Positions 1 to 7,690 of a stretch of DNA of 21,659 nt are shown here, in pieces. Both the position numbers and the translations under genes were made by a program. The stretch is from Alphaproteobacteria bacterium (GTDB taxonomy: Bacteria > Pseudomonadota > Alphaproteobacteria > RF32 > CAG-239), in contig JAHHRI010000021.1 of the NCBI GenBank assembly GCA_020025875.1, forward strand, positions 1 through 21,659, read 5' to 3'. Numbering within the stretch: position 1 is the first letter of the stretch; each line of letters opens with the position of its first letter. A model generated the notes under the pieces. That model saw only the letters and a list, made by a program, of their open reading frames with translations, made no database searches and was not told where the DNA came from.

Positions 1-135
1 GCGGCAGCCAAGCTCAAAGCCGCTGAGAAAAAAGCCGCTGCCAAAGAAAAAGCGGCCGCCAAGAAAAAAGCGGCTAAAGAAAAAGCCGCCGCCAAAAAGG
101 CAGCCAAGAAAAAGAGCAAAACAAAAGAAATGTAA
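1..135 (+). CDS. C-terminal end of an Ala/Lys-rich protein (partial)
   Basis: Frame 1 is open from the window edge to a TAA at 133-135 and gives 44 residues made almost only of Ala and Lys with a few Glu, ending in SKTKEM. Such basic low-complexity tails occur on several nucleic-acid-binding proteins, including alphaproteobacterial topoisomerase I, histone H1-like proteins and some RNA-binding factors. The body of the protein lies outside the window, so no function can be assigned. The terminator 12 bases after the stop supports this being a genuine gene end. Confidence 0.7.
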   Translation, partial: AAAKLKAAEKKAAAKEKAAAKKKAAKEKAAAKKAAKKKSKTKEM

Positions 136-147
136 GTTCTTTTAAAA

Positions 148-172
148 AACCTCTGCTTCGGCAGAGGTTTTT
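148..172 (+). terminator. Rho-independent terminator with UUCG loop
   Basis: Arms AACCTCTGC (148-156) and GCAGAGGTT (161-169) pair perfectly around a TTCG tetraloop, followed by a T-run to 172. It ends transcription of the Ala/Lys-rich gene and separates it from gltX. Confidence 0.9.
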
Positions 173-303
173 GCTGCCGTTCGACAAGAAACGTGTTTTT
201 TAAAAAAGCGGCAGTCGGCGCGAGGGGTGTCTGTCTGTCAAGAACGAGAGTTTCGTTTGTCAAAGGCAGCGTTTTTCGGGTTTGTCGGCGGCGCAAAAAA
301 GTC

Positions 304-332
304 TTGAAATCTACCGGCTATGCTTATATACT
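304..332 (+). promoter_or_regulatory. Candidate sigma-70-type promoter for gltX-cysS
   Basis: TTGAAA (304-309) and TATACT (327-332) are separated by 17 bases. The expected transcription start near 339 gives a leader of about 30 bases before the gltX ATG at 369. This also argues against any gltX start upstream of 339. Pattern match by eye only. Confidence 0.5.
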
Positions 333-368
333 CGGCAAATATTCAAATTTATCGGGAAACAATTTCAA

Positions 369-1691
369 ATGTCAGAAATCAAAGTCAGATTTGCGCCGTC
401 ACCAACCGGACATATGCATATAGGTAATACCAGAACAGCGTTGTTTAACTGGTTGCTGGCCAAAAAACTGGGCGGAACTTTTCTGCTGCGGATTGACGAC
501 ACGGACAAAGAACGCTCCAAAAAAGAGTATGAGGTCGAAATTCGTGATGCCTTGCAATGGCTGGGGTTGGCTTGGACAAGCGAGGCCCGACAGTCGGCGC
601 GGATTGATCGCTACCGCCAAGTGACGGAAGAACTGATGGCAAAAGGTTTGGTCTATCCTTGTTACGAAACGCAGGAAGAACTGGAGCTGATGCGCAAAAC
701 GCTGTTAGCCAAAGGCCGCCCGCCGATTTATGACCGCCGCGCTTTAACGCTGACAAAAGAGCAGATCGCTGCCTATGAAAAAGAAGGTCGCCGTCCGCAT
801 TATCGTTTCAAATTGGCAGAAGGCGAAATTGTCTGGGAGGACATGGTGCGCGGTTGCTGCCGATACGCCGCAGAAAATTTGAGCGATCCGGTTGTTATTC
901 GCGCAGACGGTAGCTATTTATATCATCTGCCTTCGGTGATCGACGATATAGACTTTGCCATTACCCACATCATCCGCGGTGAAGATCATGTAACCAACAC
1001 CGCATCGCAGATCAGAATGTTTGAGGCCGTCGGCGGACAGGTGCCGTCGTTTGCCCATTTGCCGCTGTTGACCGGTCGGGAAGGCAAGCTCTCCAAACGC
1101 TTGGGATCCGTCGGCGTGGCAGAGTTGCGCGCGGAAGGGATCGAAGCCATGGCCATTTGCTCCTATCTGGCCAAGCTCGGCACCTCGGAAGCAGTGGAGC
1201 CTTTTGCCGACTTGAACAGTTTGGCGGAGAGTTTGGATCTTGGTAAACTTGGTCGTTCACAGCCAAAGTTTTCGGAAGACGATTTGCGACGTTTTAACAC
1301 TCATCTGGTGCGCAATCTGAGTTATGAGGCTCTCGGAGGGCGGGTTGAAGCCGATGAAAAGTTTTGGATGGCGGTTCGCGGCAATTTGAATGTTGTTGAC
1401 GATATTAAATTATGGCTGTCAATTTGTCGCCAGCCCGTCCGTCCCACCATGGAAGATGAAGAATTGACGACATTGGCGGCACAGTTGCTGCCTGCGGAAC
1501 CGTGGGATGAAGAAACCTTTGCCGCTTGGGTTAACGAGATTAAGGCTCGTACGGGGCGGAAAGGCAAGGCTTTGTTTCATCCGTTACGCAAAGCGATTAC
1601 CGGCATGGAAGATGGCCCCGAACTTAAAATTTTACTGCCGTTGATTGGGCGTGAGAGGGTTTCGCGTCGTTTGAACGGCGAATATGCCTGA
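369..1691 (+). CDS. gltX: Glutamate--tRNA ligase (GluRS)
   Basis: Class I aminoacyl-tRNA synthetase that charges tRNA-Glu, and in organisms lacking GlnRS may also charge tRNA-Gln. The 440-residue product opens with the family N-terminus (KVRFAPSPTG), has the HIGH-type motif HMHIG at 15-19, RIDDTDKERS soon after, and the KMSKS-type motif KLSKR at 240-244. It is slightly shorter than the usual ~470 residues, as in many alphaproteobacterial GluRS paralogues. Alphaproteobacteria often carry two GluRS genes, and this window cannot show whether a second exists. The ATG at 369 is chosen because the family N-terminus starts there and a promoter overlaps the longer reading frame, which opens at 282. 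The ribosome site is weak (GGGAA about 10 bases upstream). cysS follows after 11 bases, so the two are probably co-transcribed. Confidence 0.93.
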   Translation: MSEIKVRFAPSPTGHMHIGNTRTALFNWLLAKKLGGTFLLRIDDTDKERSKKEYEVEIRDALQWLGLAWTSEARQSARIDRYRQVTEELMAKGLVYPCYETQEELELMRKTLLAKGRPPIYDRRALTLTKEQIAAYEKEGRRPHYRFKLAEGEIVWEDMVRGCCRYAAENLSDPVVIRADGSYLYHLPSVIDDIDFAITHIIRGEDHVTNTASQIRMFEAVGGQVPSFAHLPLLTGREGKLSKRLGSVGVAELRAEGIEAMAICSYLAKLGTSEAVEPFADLNSLAESLDLGKLGRSQPKFSEDDLRRFNTHLVRNLSYEALGGRVEADEKFWMAVRGNLNVVDDIKLWLSICRQPVRPTMEDEELTTLAAQLLPAEPWDEETFAAWVNEIKARTGRKGKALFHPLRKAITGMEDGPELKILLPLIGRERVSRRLNGEYA

Positions 1692-1702
1692 AGGAGAAAG
1701 AA

Positions 1703-3088
1703 ATGCAGGAAATGTATCTGCACAATACGCTGACACGACGCAAGGAAAAATTTGTTCCGCTGGATGAAAACAATGTTCGTATGTATGTCTGCGGACCGAC
1801 GGTTTATGATCGGGCGCATTTGGGCAATGCCAAGTCGGCGGTTGTGTTCGATGTTCTAAATCGGGTGTTGCGCCAAGTTTATGGCAAAGATCATGTGACC
1901 TATGTTTCCAACATCACCGATATTGATGACAAAATTTTAAACAAACATCAGGAAACCGGCAAGCCGATCAGCGAGATTACACGGGAAACTTATCAGTGGT
2001 ATTTAGACGATATGCACGCGCTGAATGTTGCCGATCCGGACTTTCGCCCACGTGCGACGGAGTTTGTCGATGAGATGATCGAACTGGTCGGGCTTCTGCT
2101 GCAAAACGGCCATGCCTACGAGGCCGACGGGCATGTTCTGTTTTCTGTTGATTCGATGAAAAATTACGGTTTTCTTTCCGGTCGCAGCATGAAAGAAATG
2201 TTGGCAGGCGCGCGGATTGAAGTGGCAGACTACAAACAAAACCCTGCCGACTTTATTTTGTGGAAACCTTCCGAAGACGGACAGCCCGGATGGGACAGTC
2301 CGTGGGGGTTCGGGCGTCCGGGCTGGCATTTGGAATGTTCGGCAATGAGTTCCAAATATCTCGGCAATTCGTTTGACATCCATGGCGGCGGGTCGGATCT
2401 GATTTTTCCGCACCACGAAAACGAATGCGCACAGTCGATGTGTGCCCACCCGAATGACACTTTTGCCCGCTATTGGGTGCATGCCGGTATGCTGATGGTT
2501 GACGGGGTTAAAATGTCTAAGTCGCTCGGCAACTTCTATACGGTCAATCAGTTGATTGACGAATATCCGGCAGAAGCGCTCCGACTGTTGTTTATCAGTA
2601 CACATTATCACCAGCCGTTTAATTTTACTTTTGACGGGCTGAAACAGGCCAAAACGGTTTTGGACAAGTTCTATAACGCTCTCCTTAAAACGGAAAAAGC
2701 AGGGATTGATCACAGTGTAGAACCTGACGCAAGAGTGATGGAAGCATTGTGCGACGACCTTAACACGCCGCTTGCTTTGTCTGTTTTGCACGAGTTGGTC
2801 AACGCTTTGAACAAAGCTGAAAGCGAGGACACTGTCCGAGAAATAAGATCGAGATTGACGGCCTCTGCCGAGGTGCTTGGTCTTTTGTATCAGGATCCGG
2901 AAAGCTGGTTCAAGCAGGGTGCCGATGGTGTGATTGACGAAAATGAGATCAACACTTTGATTGAAGAACGCGCCCGCGCCAAAAAGGAAAAAAATTATGC
3001 ACGGGCGGACGAAATTCGCAATCAGCTGAAATCGGCAGGCATCGTACTGGAAGACACGCCTTCCGGAACTACGTGGAAAAAGGGCTGA
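1703..3088 (+). CDS. cysS: Cysteine--tRNA ligase (CysRS)
   Basis: Cytoplasmic class I synthetase that charges tRNA-Cys. The 461-residue length is normal for the family. The zinc-ligand Cys30 sits in VCGPTVYD, the HIGH-type motif is HLGN at 39-42, further zinc ligands lie in WHLECSAMS and HHENECAQS, and KMSKS is at 270-274. The C-terminal anticodon-binding DALR-like region ends in DTPSGTTWKKG, typical of the family. AGGAG at 1692-1696 is six bases before the ATG at 1703. It follows gltX closely, forming a two-gene charging operon. The stop at 3088 is only two bases from the end of a convergent small gene. Confidence 0.96.
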   Translation: MQEMYLHNTLTRRKEKFVPLDENNVRMYVCGPTVYDRAHLGNAKSAVVFDVLNRVLRQVYGKDHVTYVSNITDIDDKILNKHQETGKPISEITRETYQWYLDDMHALNVADPDFRPRATEFVDEMIELVGLLLQNGHAYEADGHVLFSVDSMKNYGFLSGRSMKEMLAGARIEVADYKQNPADFILWKPSEDGQPGWDSPWGFGRPGWHLECSAMSSKYLGNSFDIHGGGSDLIFPHHENECAQSMCAHPNDTFARYWVHAGMLMVDGVKMSKSLGNFYTVNQLIDEYPAEALRLLFISTHYHQPFNFTFDGLKQAKTVLDKFYNALLKTEKAGIDHSVEPDARVMEALCDDLNTPLALSVLHELVNALNKAESEDTVREIRSRLTASAEVLGLLYQDPESWFKQGADGVIDENEINTLIEERARAKKEKNYARADEIRNQLKSAGIVLEDTPSGTTWKKG

Positions 3089-3090
3089 TT

Positions 3091-3324
3091 TCAGTTGATG
3101 AAACGCTGCATCTGCGCTTTTTCGTTATTGTGTTTGATTTGTGAAAAAACGCTGTCGGCAAAAGATTTTTTTGCCATATAGGTAATAAACAGAGGCTCTT
3201 CAAGTTGCAGCTTGCCGAGAGTTTCTTCCAGAGCCTCAAAACTTTTGTAAATTTTGCCAATGAGCAAAAGGTCTCGTTCATCGTTTTTGCCCGAAATAGT
3301 CTTTTTCTTGATTGCTTGTCCCAT
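3091..3324 (-). CDS. Small hypothetical protein, 77 aa
   Basis: I do not recognise this protein. It starts MGQAIKKKTISG and is mostly helical and charged, with no signal peptide or membrane segment (EALEETLGKLQ, then MAKKSFADSVFSQIK). The start at 3324 is chosen because GGAGG lies nine bases upstream; a longer frame to 3372 lacks such a site. It converges on cysS with a two-base gap, which leaves no room for a separate terminator. The good ribosome site is the main reason to believe it; the absence of a recognised family is the main doubt. Confidence 0.5.
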   Translation of the reverse strand: MGQAIKKKTISGKNDERDLLLIGKIYKSFEALEETLGKLQLEEPLFITYMAKKSFADSVFSQIKHNNEKAQMQRFIN

Positions 3325-3482
3325 TTTAAATATCCTCCGATGGTTGCTTAATTGGTGGTCATTACAAGGCAAAGTATATCATGGTCGTCAAATTGCGGTA
3401 GTAGGTAAAAGTCGACGCGGGGTAACCAAAAATAAGTACACTTTGCACAATTTTACCATCGATTGAAAAGGCGGTATGGGCA

Positions 3483-3671
3483 TCAGTTTTTGTTCGCGGC
3501 GCTTTGCGAAGGTCGGCGGATATGCAAGATGTTTTCCTGATAATGATAGGTCATATACTGTCCGTTTGCCCAGTTTTCTACCAGAATATCAATCACGCGA
3601 CAATGGCGGCGCCGGTCATAATTCGGAGCCAGATCGGAAAGGTTATGAATCAGAAAATGTAATTCATTCAT
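3483..3671 (-). CDS. Small hypothetical protein, 62 aa
   Basis: Unrecognised short protein starting MNELHFLIHNLSDL, rich in His, Arg and Asn, with one Cys and no membrane segment. AGGAGG lies six bases before the ATG at 3671, close to the ideal ribosome site, and a candidate promoter lies about 80 bases further upstream. It is on the same strand as the 77-aa gene at 3091-3324, and the two may form a small operon. No function can be proposed. Confidence 0.5.
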   Translation of the reverse strand: MNELHFLIHNLSDLAPNYDRRRHCRVIDILVENWANGQYMTYHYQENILHIRRPSQSAANKN

Positions 3672-3746
3672 GGTTTTCCTCCTTTTAGAAAATTAATATG
3701 TTGCGCACCGATGGCAATACAACCTCTACAAAATGATTGAATCTCT

Positions 3747-3775
3747 TAGATATTGAGTTTAATGATATATAACAA
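3747..3775 (-). promoter_or_regulatory. Candidate promoter for the small minus-strand genes
   Basis: Read on the minus strand, TTGTTA (3775-3770) and TATCTA (3752-3747) are 17 bases apart, upstream of the 62-aa gene. The surroundings are very AT-rich, so chance matches are likely. Confidence 0.3.
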
Positions 3776-3866
3776 AAGTTTTAATCCGTAAATTTTGCCC
3801 AAAAGCACAACGAAGAAAATGTTTTTTAAAATTGTGATTGCGGCAGAGCATAAGAAAGGGAAAAAA

Positions 3867-4337
3867 GTGGAAAACAAAACCAATGCCATGCGGATACTTG
3901 ATCGTCATCAAACGGCTTATCATTTCTACAGCTATGACGGCAGCAAGGCTTTAAGCGGGATCGAAGTGGCAACCGCACTAGGGCAAAACCCCAAACAGGT
4001 GTTTAAAACGTTGGTAACTGTCGGCAGATCGAAACAGCACTATGTTTTTATGATTCCGGTGGCAGAGGAGCTGGATTTGAAAAAAGCGGCGGCGGCCGCC
4101 GGTGAAAAATCGGTTGAGATGGTTAAGTCGAAAGAACTGCTCGGTCTCACCGGCTATGTGCATGGCGGCTGTTCTCCGCTCGGTATGAAAAAGCTGTTTC
4201 CGACTTTTGCCGACGAAAAGGCGAAGGAGTTTGCAACAATTATTTTCAGCGCCGGCAAAATCGGTTTGCAGATTGAAGCACCGCTTGCTGCGTTGGAGCA
4301 AATTGTCGGTTTGCGAACGGCGCGGCTGACCGTTTGA
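3867..4337 (+). CDS. ybaK: Cys-tRNA(Pro)/Cys-tRNA(Cys) deacylase, YbaK/EbsC family
   Basis: Trans-editing enzyme that hydrolyses cysteine from mischarged tRNA-Pro. The 156-residue product has the family layout: a central FKTL segment with the conserved Lys47 and the GGCSPLGMKK loop starting at residue 100, then FATIIFSAGKIGLQIE. The start is a GTG at 3867, preceded by AAAGGG with a six-base gap; this gives a length close to E. coli YbaK (159 aa). Longer in-frame starts (ATG 3819, TTG 3795) add residues with no family match. It lies near gltX-cysS, so the window clusters tRNA-charging and proofreading functions, although two minus-strand genes intervene. Confidence 0.88.
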   Translation: MENKTNAMRILDRHQTAYHFYSYDGSKALSGIEVATALGQNPKQVFKTLVTVGRSKQHYVFMIPVAEELDLKKAAAAAGEKSVEMVKSKELLGLTGYVHGGCSPLGMKKLFPTFADEKAKEFATIIFSAGKIGLQIEAPLAALEQIVGLRTARLTV

Positions 4338-4470
4338 AAAAATAATTGGTACAAGGATAAGGCAAAAAGATCTCGATAAACATTCCCAAGCCCGCCAAAG
4401 AGAGGCTTTTGTGCCGTTTGCCTAATGCGGCGCCGACAGCTAAAAAACGGCTGCCGTCATAAATAAAAGA

Positions 4471-4499
4471 TTGACAGTTGCACAATCTGTCTTTAATCT
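4471..4499 (+). promoter_or_regulatory. Strong candidate promoter of the attenuator/acetyltransferase unit
   Basis: A perfect TTGACA (4471-4476) is followed after 17 bases by TAATCT (4494-4499). Transcription would start near 4507, about 28 bases before the leader-peptide ATG at 4535. It points only toward the leader and the acetyltransferase. Confidence 0.6.
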
Positions 4500-4534
4500 G
4501 AATTTATTGTTAATTTGTATGGAAAACAGAAAAT

Positions 4535-4654
4535 ATGTTTTTTGCGTTGTTCAAAAATAAATCTTTTGCCGCTCTCGTTGCAGAGACGGTTTCTGTTTTC
4601 GTTGTAACCACTACCACTGTTGTTCCGTTCCTCACCTTACGGAAAACGGCGTAG
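4535..4654 (+). CDS. Putative leader peptide of a Val/Thr attenuator, 39 aa
   Basis: A short frame starting MFFALFKNKS ends at TAG 4652-4654. Codons 4601-4624 encode Val-Val-Thr-Thr-Thr-Thr-Val-Val, and the reading frame ends 26 bases before a terminator stem. No protein-domain role is likely; the shape is that of a transcription-attenuation leader. The ribosome site is poor (GGAAAA about ten bases upstream), and an overlapping 13-codon frame begins at 4519, so the exact start is uncertain. Its position between a good promoter and a terminator directly ahead of a gene is the main support. Confidence 0.5.
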   Translation: MFFALFKNKSFAALVAETVSVFVVTTTTVVPFLTLRKTA

Positions 4655-4720
4655 TTTGTTATCGTTTTTATTAAACTTTTAACCGTCCGACTTCGTAAGG
4701 AGCCGGACGGTTTCTTTTTT
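4635..4720 (+). promoter_or_regulatory. Attenuator: antiterminator and terminator hairpins
   Basis: Terminator: AACCGTCCG (4681-4689) pairs with CGGACGGTT (4704-4712), followed by a T-rich run to 4720. Antiterminator: CCTTACG (4635-4641, inside the leader frame) pairs with CGTAAGG (4694-4700, inside the terminator loop/stem), which would disrupt the terminator. A ribosome stalled on the Val/Thr codons would leave 4635-4641 free; one reaching the stop codon at 4652 would cover it. The acetyltransferase ATG is 33 bases after the T-run. Confidence 0.6.
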
Positions 4721-4752
4721 GTTTTGTTAAAATTTATCATAGGAGAAACGAT

Positions 4753-5262
4753 ATGAAAATCAGAGCAGCCCGTTTAAGTGACCTTCCCGCAATTATGGAA
4801 ATTATCGGTGAGGCGAAACAAAATTTGAAAGCACAGGGTGTCAATCAATGGCAGCGAGGGTATCCCAATGCCGATGTCATTAAGCGCGATATCGATTCCG
4901 GTACCTGCTATGTGGTGGAAGAAGGAGCGCAAGTGGCCGCCTCGTTTGCCGTTTCCTTTGACGGCGAACCCGATTATGACAGAATCTATAACGGCAACTG
5001 GCGACGGCAAGGGCGGTTTGCCGTTGTTCACCGTGTGGCCGTGCGCACGGCATGGCGAGGGCACGGACTGGCTTCTGTCGCTTTACATCATGCCGAACAA
5101 ATATCACGCGCTCGTGATATTGATTATTTAAGAATTGATACCCACCGCGATAATTTGCCCATGCGCCGAGTGCTCGGCAAAAACAATTTTTCGCTTTGCG
5201 GGCTGATTGATCTTGCCGATGGCTCTTCAAGGATTGTGTTTGATAAAATTTGCCAAGGTTAA
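4753..5262 (+). CDS. GNAT-family N-acetyltransferase
   Basis: The 169-residue protein has the GCN5-related fold: MKIRAARLSDLPAI at the N-terminus, then a central VHRVAVRTAW strand running into the acetyl-CoA binding loop RGHGLA (residues 102-107, fitting Q/R-x-x-G-x-G/A), then an IDTHRDNLPMRRVL segment. It transfers the acetyl group of acetyl-CoA to an amine; the substrate cannot be read from sequence. AGGAG at 4741-4745 is seven bases before the ATG. The gene sits directly behind a leader-peptide attenuator, which suggests control by amino-acid or charged-tRNA supply. The degraded fragment at 5406-5572 follows it. Confidence 0.88.
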   Translation: MKIRAARLSDLPAIMEIIGEAKQNLKAQGVNQWQRGYPNADVIKRDIDSGTCYVVEEGAQVAASFAVSFDGEPDYDRIYNGNWRRQGRFAVVHRVAVRTAWRGHGLASVALHHAEQISRARDIDYLRIDTHRDNLPMRRVLGKNNFSLCGLIDLADGSSRIVFDKICQG

Positions 5263-5405
5263 AGTTTATAAGCAAAAAGTCAGCCGCTGTGTATGGCAAA
5301 AAGCTTTTAAGGGAGCGGTTCGGTAAAATAAAACAGCTCCGATGGCGGAATATGCTGTTTGGAAATGGTTGACAATGGTCAAATTATTTGCCGCCGCATT
5401 TTGGG

Positions 5406-5572
5406 TTAAGAGATAATCCGGCTTTAACCAAAGGGCTTGTGATTGTTGCAAAAATGACGATGCTCGTTGAGCACAACCAAGCAAAGCCACCATGTCTACG
5501 GGGGCAATTTCGCCGTAACAGCCTTTGGCATACAAAACGCGGCATACCCGACTTTATATGAGGCTCCGTCTG
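5406..5572 (-). pseudogene. Decayed, internally deleted copy of the HhH-GPD-like gene
   Basis: Two blocks match the intact gene at 15709-16485 at roughly 80% identity by eye: 5494-5572 matches about 16008-16089 (around DGASYKVG and the PVDS motif) and 5406-5493 matches about 15732-15832 (from the WWL segment through FCNNHKP to KAGLSL). The roughly 175 bases between them are missing, as is the whole 5' half. Inside the blocks a one-base deletion and an 11-base deletion destroy the frame. This is a remnant of a second copy, not a working gene. Confidence 0.85.
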
Positions 5573-5610
5573 CTTTCTCCTCTCTTTTTTCGCAAAGGAC
5601 AATCATCAAC

Positions 5611-5656
5611 AAAAGATCTTGAAAACGATAAAAGCCATTTTCAAGATCTTTTTTTT
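5611..5656. terminator. Bidirectional terminator downstream of the TolC-like gene
   Basis: AAAAGATCTTGAAAA (5611-5625) and TTTTCAAGATCTTTT (5638-5652) form a perfect 15-bp stem with a 12-base loop and a T-run to 5656 on the plus strand. On the minus strand the arm ends in TTTT. It lies 68 bases past the stop of the lipoprotein gene. Confidence 0.85.
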
Positions 5657-5723
5657 AGGCGCTCCTCATTTCAAGGCGCAGATGATTGTTGCCGAGAGTT
5701 TTCACCTTCCGTTTGTCAGCTTG

Positions 5724-7628
5724 CTACTGAGCGGAAGTGCTGATGTCTTTGCCGATGGCATTTTCAACAATATAGTCGTCTTTGCAGTTGTTTCCTCGGC
5801 AGCGTTTCAGCACGGTAGCGGTACTTCCCGCCATTTGTCCTTTGACGGTTAACGAAGGAACAAAAACTTCCTTAACGATCATTTTAAAGGTCATGTAAGC
5901 AATATTATCTTTTTCATCGCTGAAATAAACTTTCAGCTGATAAGCGCCTTCCTGACCGGGCATTGCCGTTCCGTTAAAGGTGTATGTTTCTTCGTTATAA
6001 GTCAGCCATTTGGGCAGCGGTTTATCATCAATGGTACCGGCACGGCTGATGACTTTGCCTTCAAAATCCATCCGCGACAAAGCCGCCTTGGGGATTTGTA
6101 TGGTTATTTTCTTGCCGGTTTCGCCGTTGATGTCGGGCAAAAGCGTATCGGAGCTGAGGTTGACCGGCGGACGTTTGGCGGGAATGTTCAGCAGGTATGG
6201 GCGGTTATCGGGCATAAAGTCACCCTTTGTCCATTTTTCCAGCGAACTGCGCAGATAAACGGCGATTTTAGAGGGCTTTTCGTTGAGCATATAATAAGGA
6301 ATGGCATCCAGCCCGATGGTGGCATACAGATTGCCGAGAGATTCCTGCAAATCGGCATAGGATTTAAAAGCTTTCACTTCGTCCTCAATGGCGCGCGAGG
6401 CTTCCAACTGGCTTTTTTCTGCTTTGCTGCCGTCGGCAATCGTAAAGTCTTCGGCAATGTTTTCGGATGTGGAGGCAATTTCCATATTGATTTGATAGTC
6501 TTCCACTGCCGACATATATTGCGCCCAAGCCACATAAACCTGACTCAAAATCAGAGCGGTCATCCGCTGGCGGCGCAGATGTTCCATATCCAAAACATTG
6601 GGATTGGCGGGATCTTCAAACACACTCATACCCAATTCGTGAGCCTGCTTTGACCACAGTCGGTTATAAAAGTCCGGATCGTTTTTGTATTTTTTCAGTC
6701 CCGGATCTTTAAAGTCTTTGATAATGAGCTTCATCCGTTCGGCATTGACTGCCAGATCGTGTTCCCGCAGTTCCGGACGGTTGCTCAAAGCCAACCATTC
6801 CAGATCGGCGAGTGAGTTGCGAATTTTTGGCAGATCGAAATTGCCGTATTCTGAGCCAACCAGCTTAAATTCGGTTGAAGGGTGCAAGCCCATTAAGCTG
6901 GCCAAACGGGTTTGTGCCGTTTCCATATCACGCTTGAGGGCGGAAAGATTCTTAATGGCTTCCATATATTGTCTTTTCTTGACCAAGCGAGTCACATCTG
7001 GCGTTTCGCCATTTTTTTCCATGGCTTTGGCTTTGGCGTTCATGTCGTCCACTTCCAAAGTCATAAACTCTGTCATATCGTCAATAACCGGTAGCAGTCT
7101 TTGCGCCGTCAGCGTTTTCCAATAAAGAGTTCTGGTTTCTTGCAAAATATTGTGAATGACCTTGCGGCTTTCTTCAAAAGCAACGCTTGCTTTATAGTCG
7201 TTGTCACGGCTTAGGCAATACACCATCGAAATGTCCAGCATATTCCACGCCACTTTCAGATCGGGGCTCATGTTGGAGTTGGTTTCGTTGATGTAGCCGG
7301 CATGGCTGACAATTTCCGGCAGACGGTTAACCGGAGAACGACCGGCACGGATGATGCTGTCTTCATAAGTAATCAACCGTCGGGTGTAATTATATTTGAG
7401 CGCCAAAGCCATCGACATATAGAGGTCAATCGGCTTTTCGATCTTGGTTGGCGTGCTGACGTACATATTCTGCAAGTCAACGTCTATGCGAACGGCACGA
7501 TCCCAGTCGCTGTAAAGAACGGATTCCGGATTATAATCGACCGGATCGAGAGAATTGACGGCAGTGTTCTGTCCGCAGGAAGCCGCAAACAAAACAGGAG
7601 CCAATAAAGATATCAATAGCTTTTTCAT
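5724..7628 (-). CDS. TolC-like outer-membrane lipoprotein with C-terminal Ig/cadherin-like domain
   Basis: 634 residues. The N-terminus MKKLLISLLAPVLFAASC is a lipoprotein signal with the acylated Cys at 18. Residues ~60-480 are long helices of outer-membrane efflux protein type (ALALKYNYTRRLITYEDSI, an NRPELREHDL repeat-like segment), the channel partner class of type I secretion and RND pumps. Residues ~505-587 look like a putative-Ig/dystroglycan-cadherin (He_PIG) domain: PLPKWLTYNEETYTFNGTAM, then GAYQLKVYFSD. A 47-residue tail with two close Cys (RCRGNNC) follows. AAAGGG precedes the ATG at 7628. It is divergent from the VirB8-like gene and may serve it or the type I exporter 10 kb away; neither link is proven. 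The TolC assignment rests on helix pattern and resemblance. Confidence 0.72.
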   Translation of the reverse strand: MKKLLISLLAPVLFAASCGQNTAVNSLDPVDYNPESVLYSDWDRAVRIDVDLQNMYVSTPTKIEKPIDLYMSMALALKYNYTRRLITYEDSIIRAGRSPVNRLPEIVSHAGYINETNSNMSPDLKVAWNMLDISMVYCLSRDNDYKASVAFEESRKVIHNILQETRTLYWKTLTAQRLLPVIDDMTEFMTLEVDDMNAKAKAMEKNGETPDVTRLVKKRQYMEAIKNLSALKRDMETAQTRLASLMGLHPSTEFKLVGSEYGNFDLPKIRNSLADLEWLALSNRPELREHDLAVNAERMKLIIKDFKDPGLKKYKNDPDFYNRLWSKQAHELGMSVFEDPANPNVLDMEHLRRQRMTALILSQVYVAWAQYMSAVEDYQINMEIASTSENIAEDFTIADGSKAEKSQLEASRAIEDEVKAFKSYADLQESLGNLYATIGLDAIPYYMLNEKPSKIAVYLRSSLEKWTKGDFMPDNRPYLLNIPAKRPPVNLSSDTLLPDINGETGKKITIQIPKAALSRMDFEGKVISRAGTIDDKPLPKWLTYNEETYTFNGTAMPGQEGAYQLKVYFSDEKDNIAYMTFKMIVKEVFVPSLTVKGQMAGSTATVLKRCRGNNCKDDYIVENAIGKDISTSAQ

Positions 7629-7690
7629 CAGTAAAACCCTTTATGCACAAAAGATACACTTATATGTTTACACTAATATTTTCGAAGTTG

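Noticed and set aside
282..368. N-terminal extension of gltX
   Set aside because: The added 29 residues have no family match and overlap the promoter-like elements; the family N-terminus begins at 369.
2003..2791. A 262-codon open frame antisense to cysS
   Set aside because: It lies wholly inside cysS, has no ribosome site and reads as low-quality, Arg/His/Phe-rich antisense text. cysS is certain on the other strand.
3795..3866. Longer ybaK starting at TTG 3795 or ATG 3819
   Set aside because: The extra residues match nothing in the family and lack a ribosome site, while GTG 3867 has AAAGGG at six bases and gives the normal length.
4510..4740. A minus-strand 76-codon frame across the attenuator
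   Set aside because: It covers the leader and terminator in antisense; the promoter, leader and hairpins on the plus strand explain the sequence better.
6096..6653. A 185-codon plus-strand open frame inside the TolC-like gene
   Set aside because: Antisense to a coherent lipoprotein gene; composition is typical of a shadow frame.
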